This document shows positions 21,994 to 32,700 of a stretch of DNA of 64,000 nucleotides, in pieces. Origin of the DNA: Flammeovirgaceae bacterium (GTDB lineage: Bacteria; Bacteroidota; Bacteroidia; Cytophagales; Cyclobacteriaceae); NCBI GenBank assembly GCA_016709845.1, contig JADJMA010000002.1, positions 261,501-325,500 of the forward strand, in the 5' to 3' direction. Made by a program: the position numbers and the translations under genes. The stretch's first letter is position 1; the number at the start of each line of letters is the position of its first letter. The notes below the pieces were generated by a model that saw only the letters and a program-made list of their open reading frames with translations, searched no databases and had not been told where the DNA came from.

Positions 21994-22842
21994 TTAAGCC
22001 ATCACCGAGACCATCGACAACACGACTTTGCCCAGATTCTGATTGCCCGTAATGATTATATCGTTACCAATTACTTCGGGTCGGATACTTTTAGAAAATA
22101 ATTTCCAGGCAATGTCTGGTGAAATCTGAACTTCTGAATCAACCTTGGCGGGAGTGATCTTCTCAAGGATCCAACTGTCAATCCATTTAGTTAGAAACCA
22201 TGAACCGCCTATATCCGTGGTAATGGTTACTTGAATCGTTGTCCTCTCAGGAGCAGCAATATCCTGAAACGTGTGCGGCAAGCCTAACATGAGTGTATCC
22301 ATAAACGGATAGAAAAATTCCTTTGTCATTAACCCGGGCTTATTAACTGCTTCCCGGATTTGTTGTTGATGTAACCACTTTTCAGTGTACTCACGGGCAA
22401 TGTGCTTCCAGTTTTTACTCACTTGCTCGCCTGCCCACGCAATCGGAAACCCAGCCTCGTCCTGTGGATTCAATGACTTGTAGTATTCACAATAGAGTGG
22501 TCCGGTAGCCTTATGCAAATAAATCAACATAGCCGGACTGACACGTTTCATGGCCTTTACCCAATCGGCATTTAATCCATTTAAATAATCAACAAGACCT
22601 TGGTAAGAGTCTATTGTTGGGGTTTCTTCCCTATGCTGATCCCGCAAGGATGAAAGCACTCTGATGTTTGTATCCAACAAATGGGCTACAACATCCTTTA
22701 CTTTCCAAAGTTTTGCCACAGTTTGCTTATGCCAATCTTCCGGAGACAGTGATTCCAGCAACTCAATTAATTTTTTATCGAGCACCGGAAGCAGATCAAC
22801 GGGATCAAGGATAGTTTGAGATTTGGCCATAGTAATTTTCAA
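21994..22842 (-). CDS. DinB / maleylpyruvate-isomerase N-terminal-like protein
   Basis: 282 aa, or 278 from the second Met (MAKSQTILDP). The N-terminal half is a four-helix bundle with 'WKVKDVVAHLLDTNIRVLS', the family's first metal-binding His, and a later 'WLHQQQIREAV' with the paired His. The C-terminal part resembles the SCP2-like or MDMPI C-terminal strand region ('VQISPDIAWKLFSKSI', 'GNQNLGKVVLSM'). Mycothiol-dependent isomerases have this layout, but Bacteroidota lack mycothiol, so another thiol or an unrelated reaction is likelier. It is convergent with the efflux operon. The function is unassigned. Confidence 0.75.
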   Translation of the reverse strand: MKITMAKSQTILDPVDLLPVLDKKLIELLESLSPEDWHKQTVAKLWKVKDVVAHLLDTNIRVLSSLRDQHREETPTIDSYQGLVDYLNGLNADWVKAMKRVSPAMLIYLHKATGPLYCEYYKSLNPQDEAGFPIAWAGEQVSKNWKHIAREYTEKWLHQQQIREAVNKPGLMTKEFFYPFMDTLMLGLPHTFQDIAAPERTTIQVTITTDIGGSWFLTKWIDSWILEKITPAKVDSEVQISPDIAWKLFSKSIRPEVIGNDIIITGNQNLGKVVLSMVSVMA

Positions 22843-23067
22843 ATTAATTCAAATGTTCTCCCAATTGCAAGATTTCAAAAAGACACTTCATTTTTGTTGT
22901 TGTTTGTTATACAGATTTCATTGGTGAGTTGTATTCTTGCTATTGAAAAATAGTTAAATTATTAACTTAACCATTTGCTCATAGAGTGAACAGGCATACA
23001 ATTTTAGACAAGCCGTATTTGCCGTCAAAAGTAAAACGACTCCTGTTCAGGAAATAATTTAATTACC

Positions 23068-23991
23068 ATGCAAACAGCAAAAAACATTTTACTCATAAGA
23101 CCATCAAACTTTGCTTTCAACTCTGAAACAGCAGCTTCAAATGCTTTTCAGAACGAAATAAAAGAAAGCAGAGACGCTATAATGAAAAAGGTGTTTAATG
23201 AGTTTGAAGAGTTTGCCACGACTCTAAAATCAAGAGGCGTTAATGTTTTTGTTTTTGACGACACGCTAACCCCTGAAAACCCCGATGCGGTTTTTCCGAA
23301 TAACTGGGTCTCTTTTCATTCTGACGGAACAGTGATTCTTTATCCTATGTTTGCTCACAACAGGCGAAACGAAAGACGGCAAGACATTATCGATTCCCTG
23401 AAAAAGGATTTTCAAGTAACCAACTTACTTGACCTTTCTGCCTACGAAAAAGAAAATAGGTTTTTAGAGGGCACAGGCAGCATCGTGTTTGACCACCAAA
23501 ATAAAATTGGTTACGCTTGCTTATCTCCACGAACAGACAAAGAACTTTTTGATAAAGTTTGCGACTACTTGCATTATAAGCCTATTTGCTTTCACGCACA
23601 CGATAAAGGCGGAAAAGAAATTTACCATACTAATGTTATGATGTGTATTGGTGAAAAGTTTTCAGTCATCTGCCTTGACAGTATTTCCGACAAGAAAGAA
23701 ATAGAATTAGTTTTTGAATCCCTGGCTAACACAGGGCATCAAATTATTGATATCACCTTTGAACAGATGAACAATTTTGCGGGCAACATGCTTGCCATAC
23801 AAATCAACGACAACAAAAGTATTTTGGCTTTGTCTCAAAGTTCATTCAACAGCTTAACCGCTGCTCAGAAAAACGAAATAGAAAAATATTGTGAGTTAGT
23901 TCCCCTTTCGATCAAGACAATTGAAACGATTGGTGGCGGTAGCGCACGATGTATGATTGCCGAAGTGTTTTTAAAGCCGATACAACAATAG
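23068..23991 (+). CDS. ctlX: CtlX-type arginine deiminase-related hydrolase
   Basis: 307 aa of the amidinotransferase/DDAH-like pentein fold, in the subgroup labelled citrulline utilization hydrolase CtlX. Visible signatures are 'MQTAKNILLIRPSNFAFN', 'DAVFPNNWVSFH', 'RFLEGTGSIVFDH', 'IYHTNVMMCIG' with the catalytic His, and near the end 'GGGSARCMIAEVF' with the nucleophilic Cys. Pentein hydrolases of this type attack guanidine or ureido groups of arginine, citrulline or methylarginines; which one applies here is not evident. It is a stand-alone gene, convergent with the SET-domain ligase pair whose last stop is 32 nt away, so a functional link is possible but not proven. Confidence 0.85.
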   Translation: MQTAKNILLIRPSNFAFNSETAASNAFQNEIKESRDAIMKKVFNEFEEFATTLKSRGVNVFVFDDTLTPENPDAVFPNNWVSFHSDGTVILYPMFAHNRRNERRQDIIDSLKKDFQVTNLLDLSAYEKENRFLEGTGSIVFDHQNKIGYACLSPRTDKELFDKVCDYLHYKPICFHAHDKGGKEIYHTNVMMCIGEKFSVICLDSISDKKEIELVFESLANTGHQIIDITFEQMNNFAGNMLAIQINDNKSILALSQSSFNSLTAAQKNEIEKYCELVPLSIKTIETIGGGSARCMIAEVFLKPIQQ

Positions 23992-24023
23992 ACGTTCAAA
24001 AATCTCAGAATGCTTGTCGTCTG

Positions 24024-25291
24024 TTAAACATTCCACGAAATTTTCTCGCGCTGCGTAACAGAGTTATCGGCCTTGCCTGAAACGACTTTACGACAGTTTG
24101 GATGGCCACAGGCGCATACGAACGACTGAATGGTATCGTCTAGTAAATCGGCATAGTCGAGTGTTAGTTCTTCATCGCGATTGATATTGCGAAGTGCAAC
24201 CAGGTTTAATCCATCATAGATTGTATTCGGATCACAACTATGATTTTGAGGCGCCCAGTTTTGTGGCTTCTGATCCCACAGGATATAAACCTCATCGGAA
24301 ATCGGATAAGCATAATGTCTGAACTCCTCTATCTGTTCAGGTGTCCAATTGGTTTCCACATAGCGTTTGGTAACAATGCGCTGAGCCGATTCCTCAATTT
24401 TAAAGATAACCTCGCCTTTAGCTAACGTGGTTTGGGCAACTATGCCATAACCATTAATTGCGTTCCCGTTTACCCGATATTTTTTTTGTTTAGCTGCGTG
24501 TCTTGCAATTCCTTCGGCAATAATGTGTTTTAAGAATCCCGCTTTACCAACAGGATCAAACTTTAGAATATAGTCAGCCGAACCTTCGTATCCATCTTCA
24601 TAAAAAACGGAACACGTAAAGTTTATTTCCAAAAAGTAAACCTCCTTGTTTTCATTTACTCTAAAATCCAACCGCGCATAACCCACCCAGAAAAGCCATT
24701 AAAAATTTTCTCCGCGGCCAATCTCAGCTTTGCCTCCAACGCCTCGTCAGCACAAGGCTTATTAACATCGGTATGTAGTTCGGAGGTTTTAAGAGCGTAC
24801 GTTTTAAATTTATATCCGTTCGGGAATTGGTATTCTACCGGTTTAAAAGTTGTGCATTTGCGATCTGGCTTTGGGTTGGCAGCCACCAAAACCGTAAACT
24901 CTTGTCCGGCAATGTATTCTTCAACAAGTATATCTTCATAACCATCAGCCAGCAAGGCTTCCACTTTACTTGTTAACTCAGCATGATCTTTACAAGCGAC
25001 TTATCGTCAACCCCAAACTATCGCCTGCCTTGGCAGGTTTTACAAATAAGGGAAAGGTAAGGTGTTGGACTTTCTCAATAAGTTTATTCGTAGTGCAGCT
25101 TATTTCTGCAAAGTTGGGAGTTTTAACTCCCCCACAGTAGGCCACATACTTCATCAGCGTGTTAGTTTATTTAAGAGCACATGATCCACCTGATCGCTTG
25201 GTAACAAGGGGGCAATGTTGCGGGCAGGATCATAATTTTTATAGTCTACATCGGTAGTGCTATAATCCGGTTGCAGAACACAAACTTTCAT
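24024..25291 (-). CDS. ATP-grasp ligase fused to a SET domain; frameshifts and an internal deletion
   Basis: The start ATG at 25291 gives 'MKVCVLQPDYSTTDVDYKNY', then 'LLPSDQVDHVLLNKLTR' and a stop. Some 50-80 residues expected in the family are missing before 'TLMKYVAYCGGVKTPNF'. Single-base shifts follow near 25012 (G run), 24990 (A run) and 24682 (G run). The ATP-grasp core is recognisable by 'LTFPLFVKPAKAGDSLG', 'LVEEYIAGQEFTVLV' and 'GYARLDFRVNENKEVYFLEIN'. In one continuous frame it runs into a SET methyltransferase: 'INGYGIVAQTTLAKGE', 'NHSCDPNT', 'DEELTLDYAD' and a post-SET 'CACGHPNCR'. ATP-grasp enzymes form amide bonds through acyl phosphates; SET domains use S-adenosylmethionine to methylate lysines or amines. 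The fusion is unusual; the substrate is unknown. Confidence 0.8.
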
Positions 25292-25312
25292 GTGATACTG
25301 TTTTGTTAGTGG

Positions 25313-26466
25313 TTATCCGCGCAAGCGAGGGAGTGCCGAGGCTGATCTCTTTGCTACTTTGCGGATCGGGATTTCATTTAATACAGGTGCTTTACGAAGT
25401 AAGGCATCATCCAGCACTTCTACAATTAAATCGGTAAATGTCTTATCACTCATGCGCAGAATTGCGCCAATAGAGGTATAGTTTTCATCATCACTCAATC
25501 CACATTGGGCATTGATTTCCAACACAAAAAGTTTTCCCGTTTTTTTATCTAACCGAAAGTCTAACCGCGCATAGCCCATTCCCTTTACGGCTTTGAAGGC
25601 ATCAATACTAAGCTCCTTTAATTGCTGAACTAATTCGCACGATGTTACGGGTGCGTATTCATATAAAAATCCATTATCAGGTGGCGGAGCTTCATCTTCG
25701 TAGGCTTCCCATAAACGTTCAAACGAAAGGAATTGCTCTTTTTCGGGCAAGCCTTTATGAAACACACGTTCTATTGGCTGATAAAATTTGATCTGCTCAG
25801 GTTGATGATGGGAGCCTACCAATAAGGTTGTAAACTCACGACCAATAATAAATTGTTCGGCCAGCAGACCAGCACCATCCAGATTCCAGCCTTTGAATCC
25901 ACCATGAAGATTGGATAACACACTCTTTAGTTCACGCTTGCCATTAACTACATTCTTAATGCTAATGCCCATACTTCCGGCCGAAACTGCAGGCTTAACA
26001 ATAAGCGGTTTCCCTACCTTCTTAAATAGATCGGGGTCGATATGACCATTTAGCTTTTGCCAGCTGGGCATGGAAACTCCTGCTTTACCAAAAGCTTCCT
26101 TCATCGTAATTTTTGAAGTGGTTATATCATAGAAGTAAGAATCCGATCCGGTATAGGTAATCTGGTTCTCGTCCAATGCATGAATTACTGAGACGCCCGG
26201 AACATCATTTATTTCGTCTCCATCGCATAGATTAAGCACAATACTGCGCTTGGCTGAGTAGTTCTGCACTTTAGCAATAGCCTCAGCAATGTTATTGATT
26301 GTAACATTTACCCATTCCCATTCGCAATTGATCTCATCAAAAACTTTGGTGTATTCGGCTATACTTTGGGTGTAGTCGTAATAAAATTTCAAGGTAGGAT
26401 CATCCGTCTCCAGATAAGGTGCAAAATCCAAACTTTGTAGGAGGCTGAATTGGTAAGAAAATCCAT
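25313..26466 (-). CDS. ATP-grasp ligase (D-Ala-D-Ala ligase-like), one frameshift near the start
   Basis: The long frame opens at a TTG (26431). Upstream, an ATG at 26466 gives 'MDFLTNSASYK', which joins if the T triplet near 26430 is four. That yields about 384 aa. ATP-grasp landmarks: 'VLNLCDGDEINDVPGVSVI', 'TGSDSYFYDITTSK', 'KPLIVKPAVSAGSMGI' (ATP lysine), 'LLAEQFIIGREFT', and 'GYARLDFRLDKKTGKLFVLEINAQ', whose Glu and Asn bind magnesium. It ends 22 nt before the ATP-grasp-SET gene, so the two are an operon. Probably not the housekeeping ddl, since the active-site spacing and partner differ; that is inference. Confidence 0.8.
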
Positions 26467-26529
26467 TACAAACCAGCCAAAGTTGGGCTCAAGTAAACTC
26501 TATTTGCCATAGGTAATACAAATGTCACT

Positions 26530-26990
26530 AATTATTATTATTAAAATAATTTTATAGTGATATTTTAACGAGATCACCAATAAGATTTAAAGACTGGAAT
26601 GGCATGCCTTCAAGCTCTATTGGCATTTATCTATGAATACCCTGCAAAATCGTATGATACGATCATTTCAGCCTATCAGTAAAGCGGGGATGTACGGACA
26701 CATCATTTAGCAAGTTGGCAAGCTATAAAGTGATTGCGCATTACCACCCCCTGATACTGGACATAGTAATCCAGAATAACGAAAGATGGAAGACCAGGAT
26801 GCCTATGGCAAAGCATTGCAGGAGAAAGCCGGCAACGTTGGTTACAGGGCCAGGAAATTGGATCAGTTGTCTAAATCCACCCATATAGTCTGGTTAAACA
26901 ATATGATTTTGAAGCTAATCAAACTTGTTCGCGTAACCGCTTTGATCAAGAAAGAGTATTGCTGCTTTCTTACCTAATCGTTAGAAAATA
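26530..26990 (+). pseudogene. Decayed coding remnant of unknown family
   Basis: No intact gene lies here. Short, mutually shifted + strand pieces look coding: 'LLAFIYEYPAKSYDTIISAYQ' parts near 26615-26675, 'LASYKVIAHYHPLILDIV' near 26715-26770, 'QDAYGKALQEKAGNVGYRARK' parts near 26792-26860, and 'VKQYDFEANQTCSRNRFDQ' near 26892-26955, ending in a stop at about 26990. I do not recognise the protein. It sits upstream of the ATP-grasp operon and is followed by a terminator serving the opposite strand. Confidence 0.3.
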
Positions 26991-27024
26991 AAAGGAGTCT
27001 GGATTTCTTAATCCAAACTCCTTT
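26991..27024 (-). terminator. Terminator downstream of the M14 peptidase gene
   Basis: AAAGGAGTCTGGATT and AATCCAAACTCCTTT pair with one mismatch around a TCTT loop. On the - strand the hairpin is followed by TATTTTC. It lies 30 nt beyond the stop of the peptidase gene. Confidence 0.7.
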
Positions 27025-27053
27025 ATCAATTACATGTAGAATGCTCCGTTAAA

Positions 27054-29625
27054 CTATTCCTCTTCAGCCTCAAAGCGTGGGGCACTAATGTGCGAACCAA
27101 AGAACAGGGCGTTAAAGAATAATTTGTTGGTGCCATTCCAATAGCCTCTAAAGGCCGGATCATCAACAAATAAAATGGCGCGCCCCTGCCCCATGTTACT
27201 CACCTGAAGAGAAACAGAGTTTTTTATTTTAGCCAAATTGGTTGGATGAATATAACCGCTCAACAACGGGTTAGCGGTATACTTAATGACTGTATTGAAT
27301 GGATTCTTACTTGGCTCAATAAATACGGAATGATTTCGGTATACCGAAATAGTACGGTTTGTAAAACCAAAGCCCAAGGGATGTGTAATATCTAAGTTAG
27401 CCTGATAAATCGATCCCCAATAGAGCGTGATCCCTGATAATCCCCGCTGTTACATAATCCAATCTCTTAGCTTTCCCCGCTTCATCATCCTTACTTAATT
27501 GTTCATCAATCAACTTGTTATTGATAGCCCAACTGATTGCATATTTTTCTAAAATCAATGTTCCGCCAAGTTGTACCCACGCTTTAATTTTTGCAACTCC
27601 GGCCTCGCCCAGTATGCTATAGTTTCCTGAAACCAAAATCAATGTGTTGTAGTCACTGATTCTAAGTTGACCGAATTGGCTGGTATTGACTTTCGTGATG
27701 GGCATATTCAGTTTTGAGTCTAACAAAACCAATGGGCTCCCGCATCAGCTGAGGCTACCCCATCGCCTATCAACATAACCACTTTAGGCATTTGCACGGT
27801 TCGTACGTTTCCACTACCCAGATCAACGCCTTCCAGATTAAAACCAGTCGCCACTGAGTAAATCTCGAGTCCAGAAGTAGCGGAAGCTTCGCGTATGGCA
27901 GTAAAAAGTTCTTCGGACGAAATATCCTGATCGGCTACCGAAATCATCAATGTTCCATAGCCAAACTGTCGCTTCGCACCATTCACGGTTGTAGCAAACG
28001 GTTTAAAGGCTGTTTTAACATATCCATTTTTTGAAAGCAGGTAATACAACGCACGCGATGCGGTATATTCATTCCAATCAATTAAATAGGCATAGGTTGA
28101 TTTGATAACCGGTGGCGGAGTGGCCACTAAATCCTGAGATTTAATTTTATCTCCTTTCGAAAGTTTAACCGATGCACTAACCGCATCATAGGGAACACCA
28201 TAGGCAAGCGCCATAGTCCAAGTGGAAGCATCATAAAAAACGCTATCGTAAAAAGAAGTTACTTTCTCGAACATACTCCGCACCATACGATATTGCGTTT
28301 GATCCGTGGTAACGACAAACGCTTTTCCTTTTTCATATTTATTGGCACCTATGGTCAGGTCGGCTGATAGGGCATACGTTTCTATACGATGCTTCAACAA
28401 TAAATCTGCGAAAGCTTTTGTGCGGCTCTGATCTTTACTGTCGCCAAAGACATACGCTTTGACAGTCGATTTTTTTCCTTCATCAAGGCGGATTTAAAAA
28501 CTCTTGCTGATGCTTCAGCAACAACTCACGATTTTCAACACCGGCTTTCACTGTAGCCAAACTCGTGCGCACGTGGTTGCGAATGGTAAAGGCAAACCAA
28601 ACTTCTTTTGTGGAGCTTTTCTGAACATGGCCCCGCGAACTGGCTTGCTCAAAAACCAATCCTAAGCCACCATGTATGTCCGGATAGGTAGAGCCATAGC
28701 CTGGATAGGAATTATCATAATTCTCTTTGGAGTAATACAGGGATCCAATTTCATCCATGGCTTTAGCAAAGTATTTTGCAAACAACGGATTCAGTTGATC
28801 GTAATTGGAGCGGGGTACAACCGGGTTTTCCGATCCAATAGGTTTTGTTGGTTCAAAGAAATTGGTCGAATTGGTTCCCATTTCATGGTAGTCGGTGCAC
28901 ACATTCGGCAGCCATTGGTGGAAAAACTCAATTCGATTTTGGCTTTCCACATGGGCCAGAGGCAACCAATCCCGGTTGAGATCAAACCAATAATGATTGG
29001 TTCTTCCTCCAGGCCAAACTTCATTATGCTCACGATCCATAGGATCTGATACGGGAGGGAATCCTTTATGCATATTGGCCCAGTTGGTATGACGGTCGCG
29101 GCCATCAGGATTATAGTTGGGGTCGATGTGAATGATTGCATCCCGCAAGGTTTTACTTGCTTCATCACCTTGCGCAGCAATCAGGTAATACGCTGTTAAC
29201 ATAGCCGCCTCGCTACTGCTGGGTTCATTGCCATGTACATTATAGCCATGCGTAATAACCACGGGCATGGAAGAAATATTTACTGATTGCGAAGGATCGG
29301 CCAATTTTAAGTGTTCTTTCCGAATCTCTTCAATGCGCGCATAATTCTCCGGACTTGTAATGGTAAGCACTATCTGGGGCCTACGTTCATAAGTATACCC
29401 GATAATCTGAAAGTGGGCTTTGGGTGATACCCTTGCCAGTTCTTGGAAATAAGACACAATTCGATCGTGGCGTGTATGCCAATCGCCAATGGGATAACCT
29501 AAAAATTGTTCAGGTGTGGGAATTGTTGGATCAAAAGTTACTCCGGATGGAAAGAAGTAATTGTTTTGGGCAAAGGTTAAACTTGCACAAAGGATAAACG
29601 CAACAAGAATTAAAATTTTTTTCAT
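27054..29625 (-). CDS. M14-family zinc carboxypeptidase-like secreted protein, three frameshifts
   Basis: Signal peptide MKKILILVAFILCASLTFA, followed by 'YFFPSGVTFDPTIPTPEQFL', which is typical of large Bacteroidota M14 proteins. Zinc ligands are visible as 'HGYNVHGNEPSSSEA' (His and Glu), with the distal His in 'VCTDYHEMGTNSTNFF'. A C-terminal glutamine-amidotransferase-like region includes 'VVMLIGDGVASADAG' and 'GGTLILEKYAISWAIN'. Frame breaks at about 28488 (T run), 27728 (T run) and 27440 (G run) split the gene. Repaired length is about 857 aa, as expected. It should trim peptides in the periplasm or outside the cell. All motifs persist, so errors in the sequence are the simplest explanation. 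Confidence 0.8.
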
Positions 29626-29700
29626 AGAGAAGAAATTGAGAGGAAAAGTTACAGAATCTGAAGAGCAGGAAAAACAAAATGTGATGGAAGGTGATATGAC

Positions 29701-32700
29701 TTAAAAGCCATCATCTTCTTCACCCTTCTTCTTATCTTTTTTCTTAGAAGCGCTGCCACTCGAAAGATCATAAGGCGCTTCGAGGCCGTGGTAGATTTGG
29801 CGGAAGTGATTTATAAAGGCAAGGGTTTCCTCATCAGTACCGGGTATAAAGACTAACTCGCCCAGCTTAGCTTTACTGGCGTTGGTCTTTTTCATTATCA
29901 AATCATTGAACGCTGGTACTGATGAATGAACCATGAGTCGATTGTCTTCCATCCCAAAATAAAACCACGATTCCGGTGAGGCTTTAATAAAAAGATGAAA
30001 TACAGGTGCTCCATCTTCATTCTTGCGTATCTCCATAAACCCTTCAAAGGCACCATTGATGTCATAACGCCCCATGTGGCTAAGCCCCAACAAGCCTTCG
30101 CTATAAAACGATTTATGTTCTTGCGACCATTTTAAATTTGCGTTTGATATTACTAACGGCTTCAATAAACCGGGTACAGAGGCTAATGGCGTATAGGTCT
30201 GTAACGAACGTTGTTCATAATCTTTTACTGCCCGCTCTCCTACAATATCCGCAATCTTGTACAACAAATCGGTTTGATCGCCAAGGCCCTCTTCTTTAAC
30301 TCCTTCATTTTTTATTACTTCTAGAATGTTTGTAGCCATCAGTTGATACGCCATCGTGGGGATATTCATATCGACCATAACAAACGAATTCATTTTTATA
30401 TCATTCGTCTCCAGATTACCCGATCCTAAAGCAGAAGCAGTCAAATTAAAATCCTTGCTTCCTTTAAAAAAATTAATGGGGCCCTCAAACCGAACTTCCT
30501 GTTTCTCCTCATTGTAGGCAAAGACTTTTCCGGTAAGTTTTTCTCCTGCTGCTTTCTGACGATCTTCTATTCGAAATTCCTTGCTCTCTTTTTCATAATA
30601 CAGGGATCCACTGGGCAAAAAGAAATCCTCATCGCCTGGATCTTTTTTATCAAAAACAAAAGTTATGTACAGGTCATTATCCTCCCCAAAATGAAGCCCC
30701 GCATCTGCTTTGCGCCCTTCTTCGGTAATTGAATTATCAAAATTGAGATAGACATCTTTCTCATCTCCGCTTTGCGTGTACTGTAACCAGGTGTTGTAGT
30801 TTTTGATATTTTTTAAATCGAGTTTTACAAAGCCATGCAATTGTAACGCAGGCTTGGTGGCGTACATCGTCATATCTCCTTTGTAAAAGATACGTGGGGC
30901 TACCAGAATATTATTAATTTCTGTAACCGCACCATTACCCACGGTTTGCATTAGTGGTCCTCCACGCTGCTTCTTGTTTCGCGTTTCTTCCGTTATAGGT
31001 TCAAGCCGAAAGTCCGTCATTTTAATAGCAAACGTGTCGTTAACAGCATTTACATATTGGTACGTGGCATAGCCGGCAAATTCTTTTCTGGAAATAATAT
31101 CAACAACGCCTTCCGTAAGACGGTGATACCCATTAAGGGTATCCAAAATGATTACTGTATTTTTTAGTTGCCCTATTTTGGCATTCTCCAAAATCAATAC
31201 TTCATTGTTTTCTGGAGTGATTTTAGCATCCGCTACAATGATGTAGGGAATTCCACTTACTTTTAATTGTTGCGTTTTAATATCATACTCCGCGCGTTCG
31301 GCATTAAAACTGAGTGAATCTAATTCCTTGCGTGTGGTGTAGAAATATGAATTTTCTATGGGCACATCAGGGGCTTTATTCATCACAATCTTCTGGGTGG
31401 TTAAATCCCAACGGGCTTCTGGTATAGAAGTTTTAAACTGAGCATACGGAAAATCAATGGCCGCTTCTCCCTCTACTTCCGGGCTAATGGTCGCAAAATT
31501 CTGATCAAGATTAAACTTAAGTTTTACATTCTTACCCGCCAGAGCTGGTTTATCCGGGTTGCCGGTTTTCACCTCAAACCTTGCATGGCGCGCGCCAAAT
31601 TCCTTGGCGGAGAAGGCTAGTTCCCTCGATCGTACTTCGGAGCCACGGGTAGTTAACCGGCCATCACCACCAACGCCTGATTTCGAGACGATCAGTTTAC
31701 CATCCAAAGCAGCCGTATTCTGATACAAACTAAAAGGCTCCTTTAAATTCTTGAAATACATCTTGTCTTGCTTAGGCAACCACTTGAGTTGATAATCGCC
31801 TAACTTGATTTGTGGAAAATAAACCGCACCAAATTGTTTCTCTTTAATCTCACCCACACTACCTCGCCCTACAACGGAATCCGGATAGAACACAAAGTCG
31901 CGCGACTCCATCGATGCCGCCAGATAATCAATTCTTCCGGTAGCTCGGATGCCAGCATTATCTAAAGACATGCCTCCATATAATTTTCCTTCGCCTTGGT
32001 AAAGCGGATAGCCTGAAGCAGGCACCGTATGCATAAACCCCAAAGATTTGTCGGGCATAGTATATAGCTTCTCTTTAAAGCTGGGGAACATACCGCTGGA
32101 TACGAACGTACCATCAAACTTTATAGACCCCGGATCAGCATCATTCAAACTGTCCAGCTTAAAAGGTGGCACAACAAAAAATACCGATCGATCATAGGCA
32201 CCATTCAACACTTCACTTCTATCAAAATAGATTACTCCCCCTGCGGTTGCATCCAATCGTGGATAATTTGGATATTTTATTTTACCTGATTTATTATCGG
32301 GTCGATTGATAAATAAAGTGCCAGCGGTTTTATTGGAGGAAGCTTGCATGCCGCCCGCGGCTGCGGCTGTCGAGTCGGCTCCCACCATGGAGTTATTTAC
32401 TCTGCGTCTTGTACCATTTTTTTCAGTAACATAAAACCGGATCGAGTCGATGTGATTCATGTTGATGAAAAAGCTATCATACTTTAACATGAAATCGCGC
32501 CCTGAGATTTCAAAATTACCGGCATTGATCGTTCCGTTAAATTTTATGTCTCGGTTTTGTAAAAAAGTAATGCGACTGCTATCTGGTTTAATAATAACGT
32601 TAAGCGAATCGCTCACATTAAATTCCTCCACGCCATAGACAGTCATTCTTCCATTTGAAAAACTGATTACGGCATTGGCTGTTGTATCGGTAAGAGAGTG

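Noticed and set aside
21994..22842. True mycothiol-dependent maleylpyruvate isomerase
   Set aside because: Bacteroidota do not make mycothiol, and no gentisate pathway genes are near; kept as DinB/MDMPI-like only.
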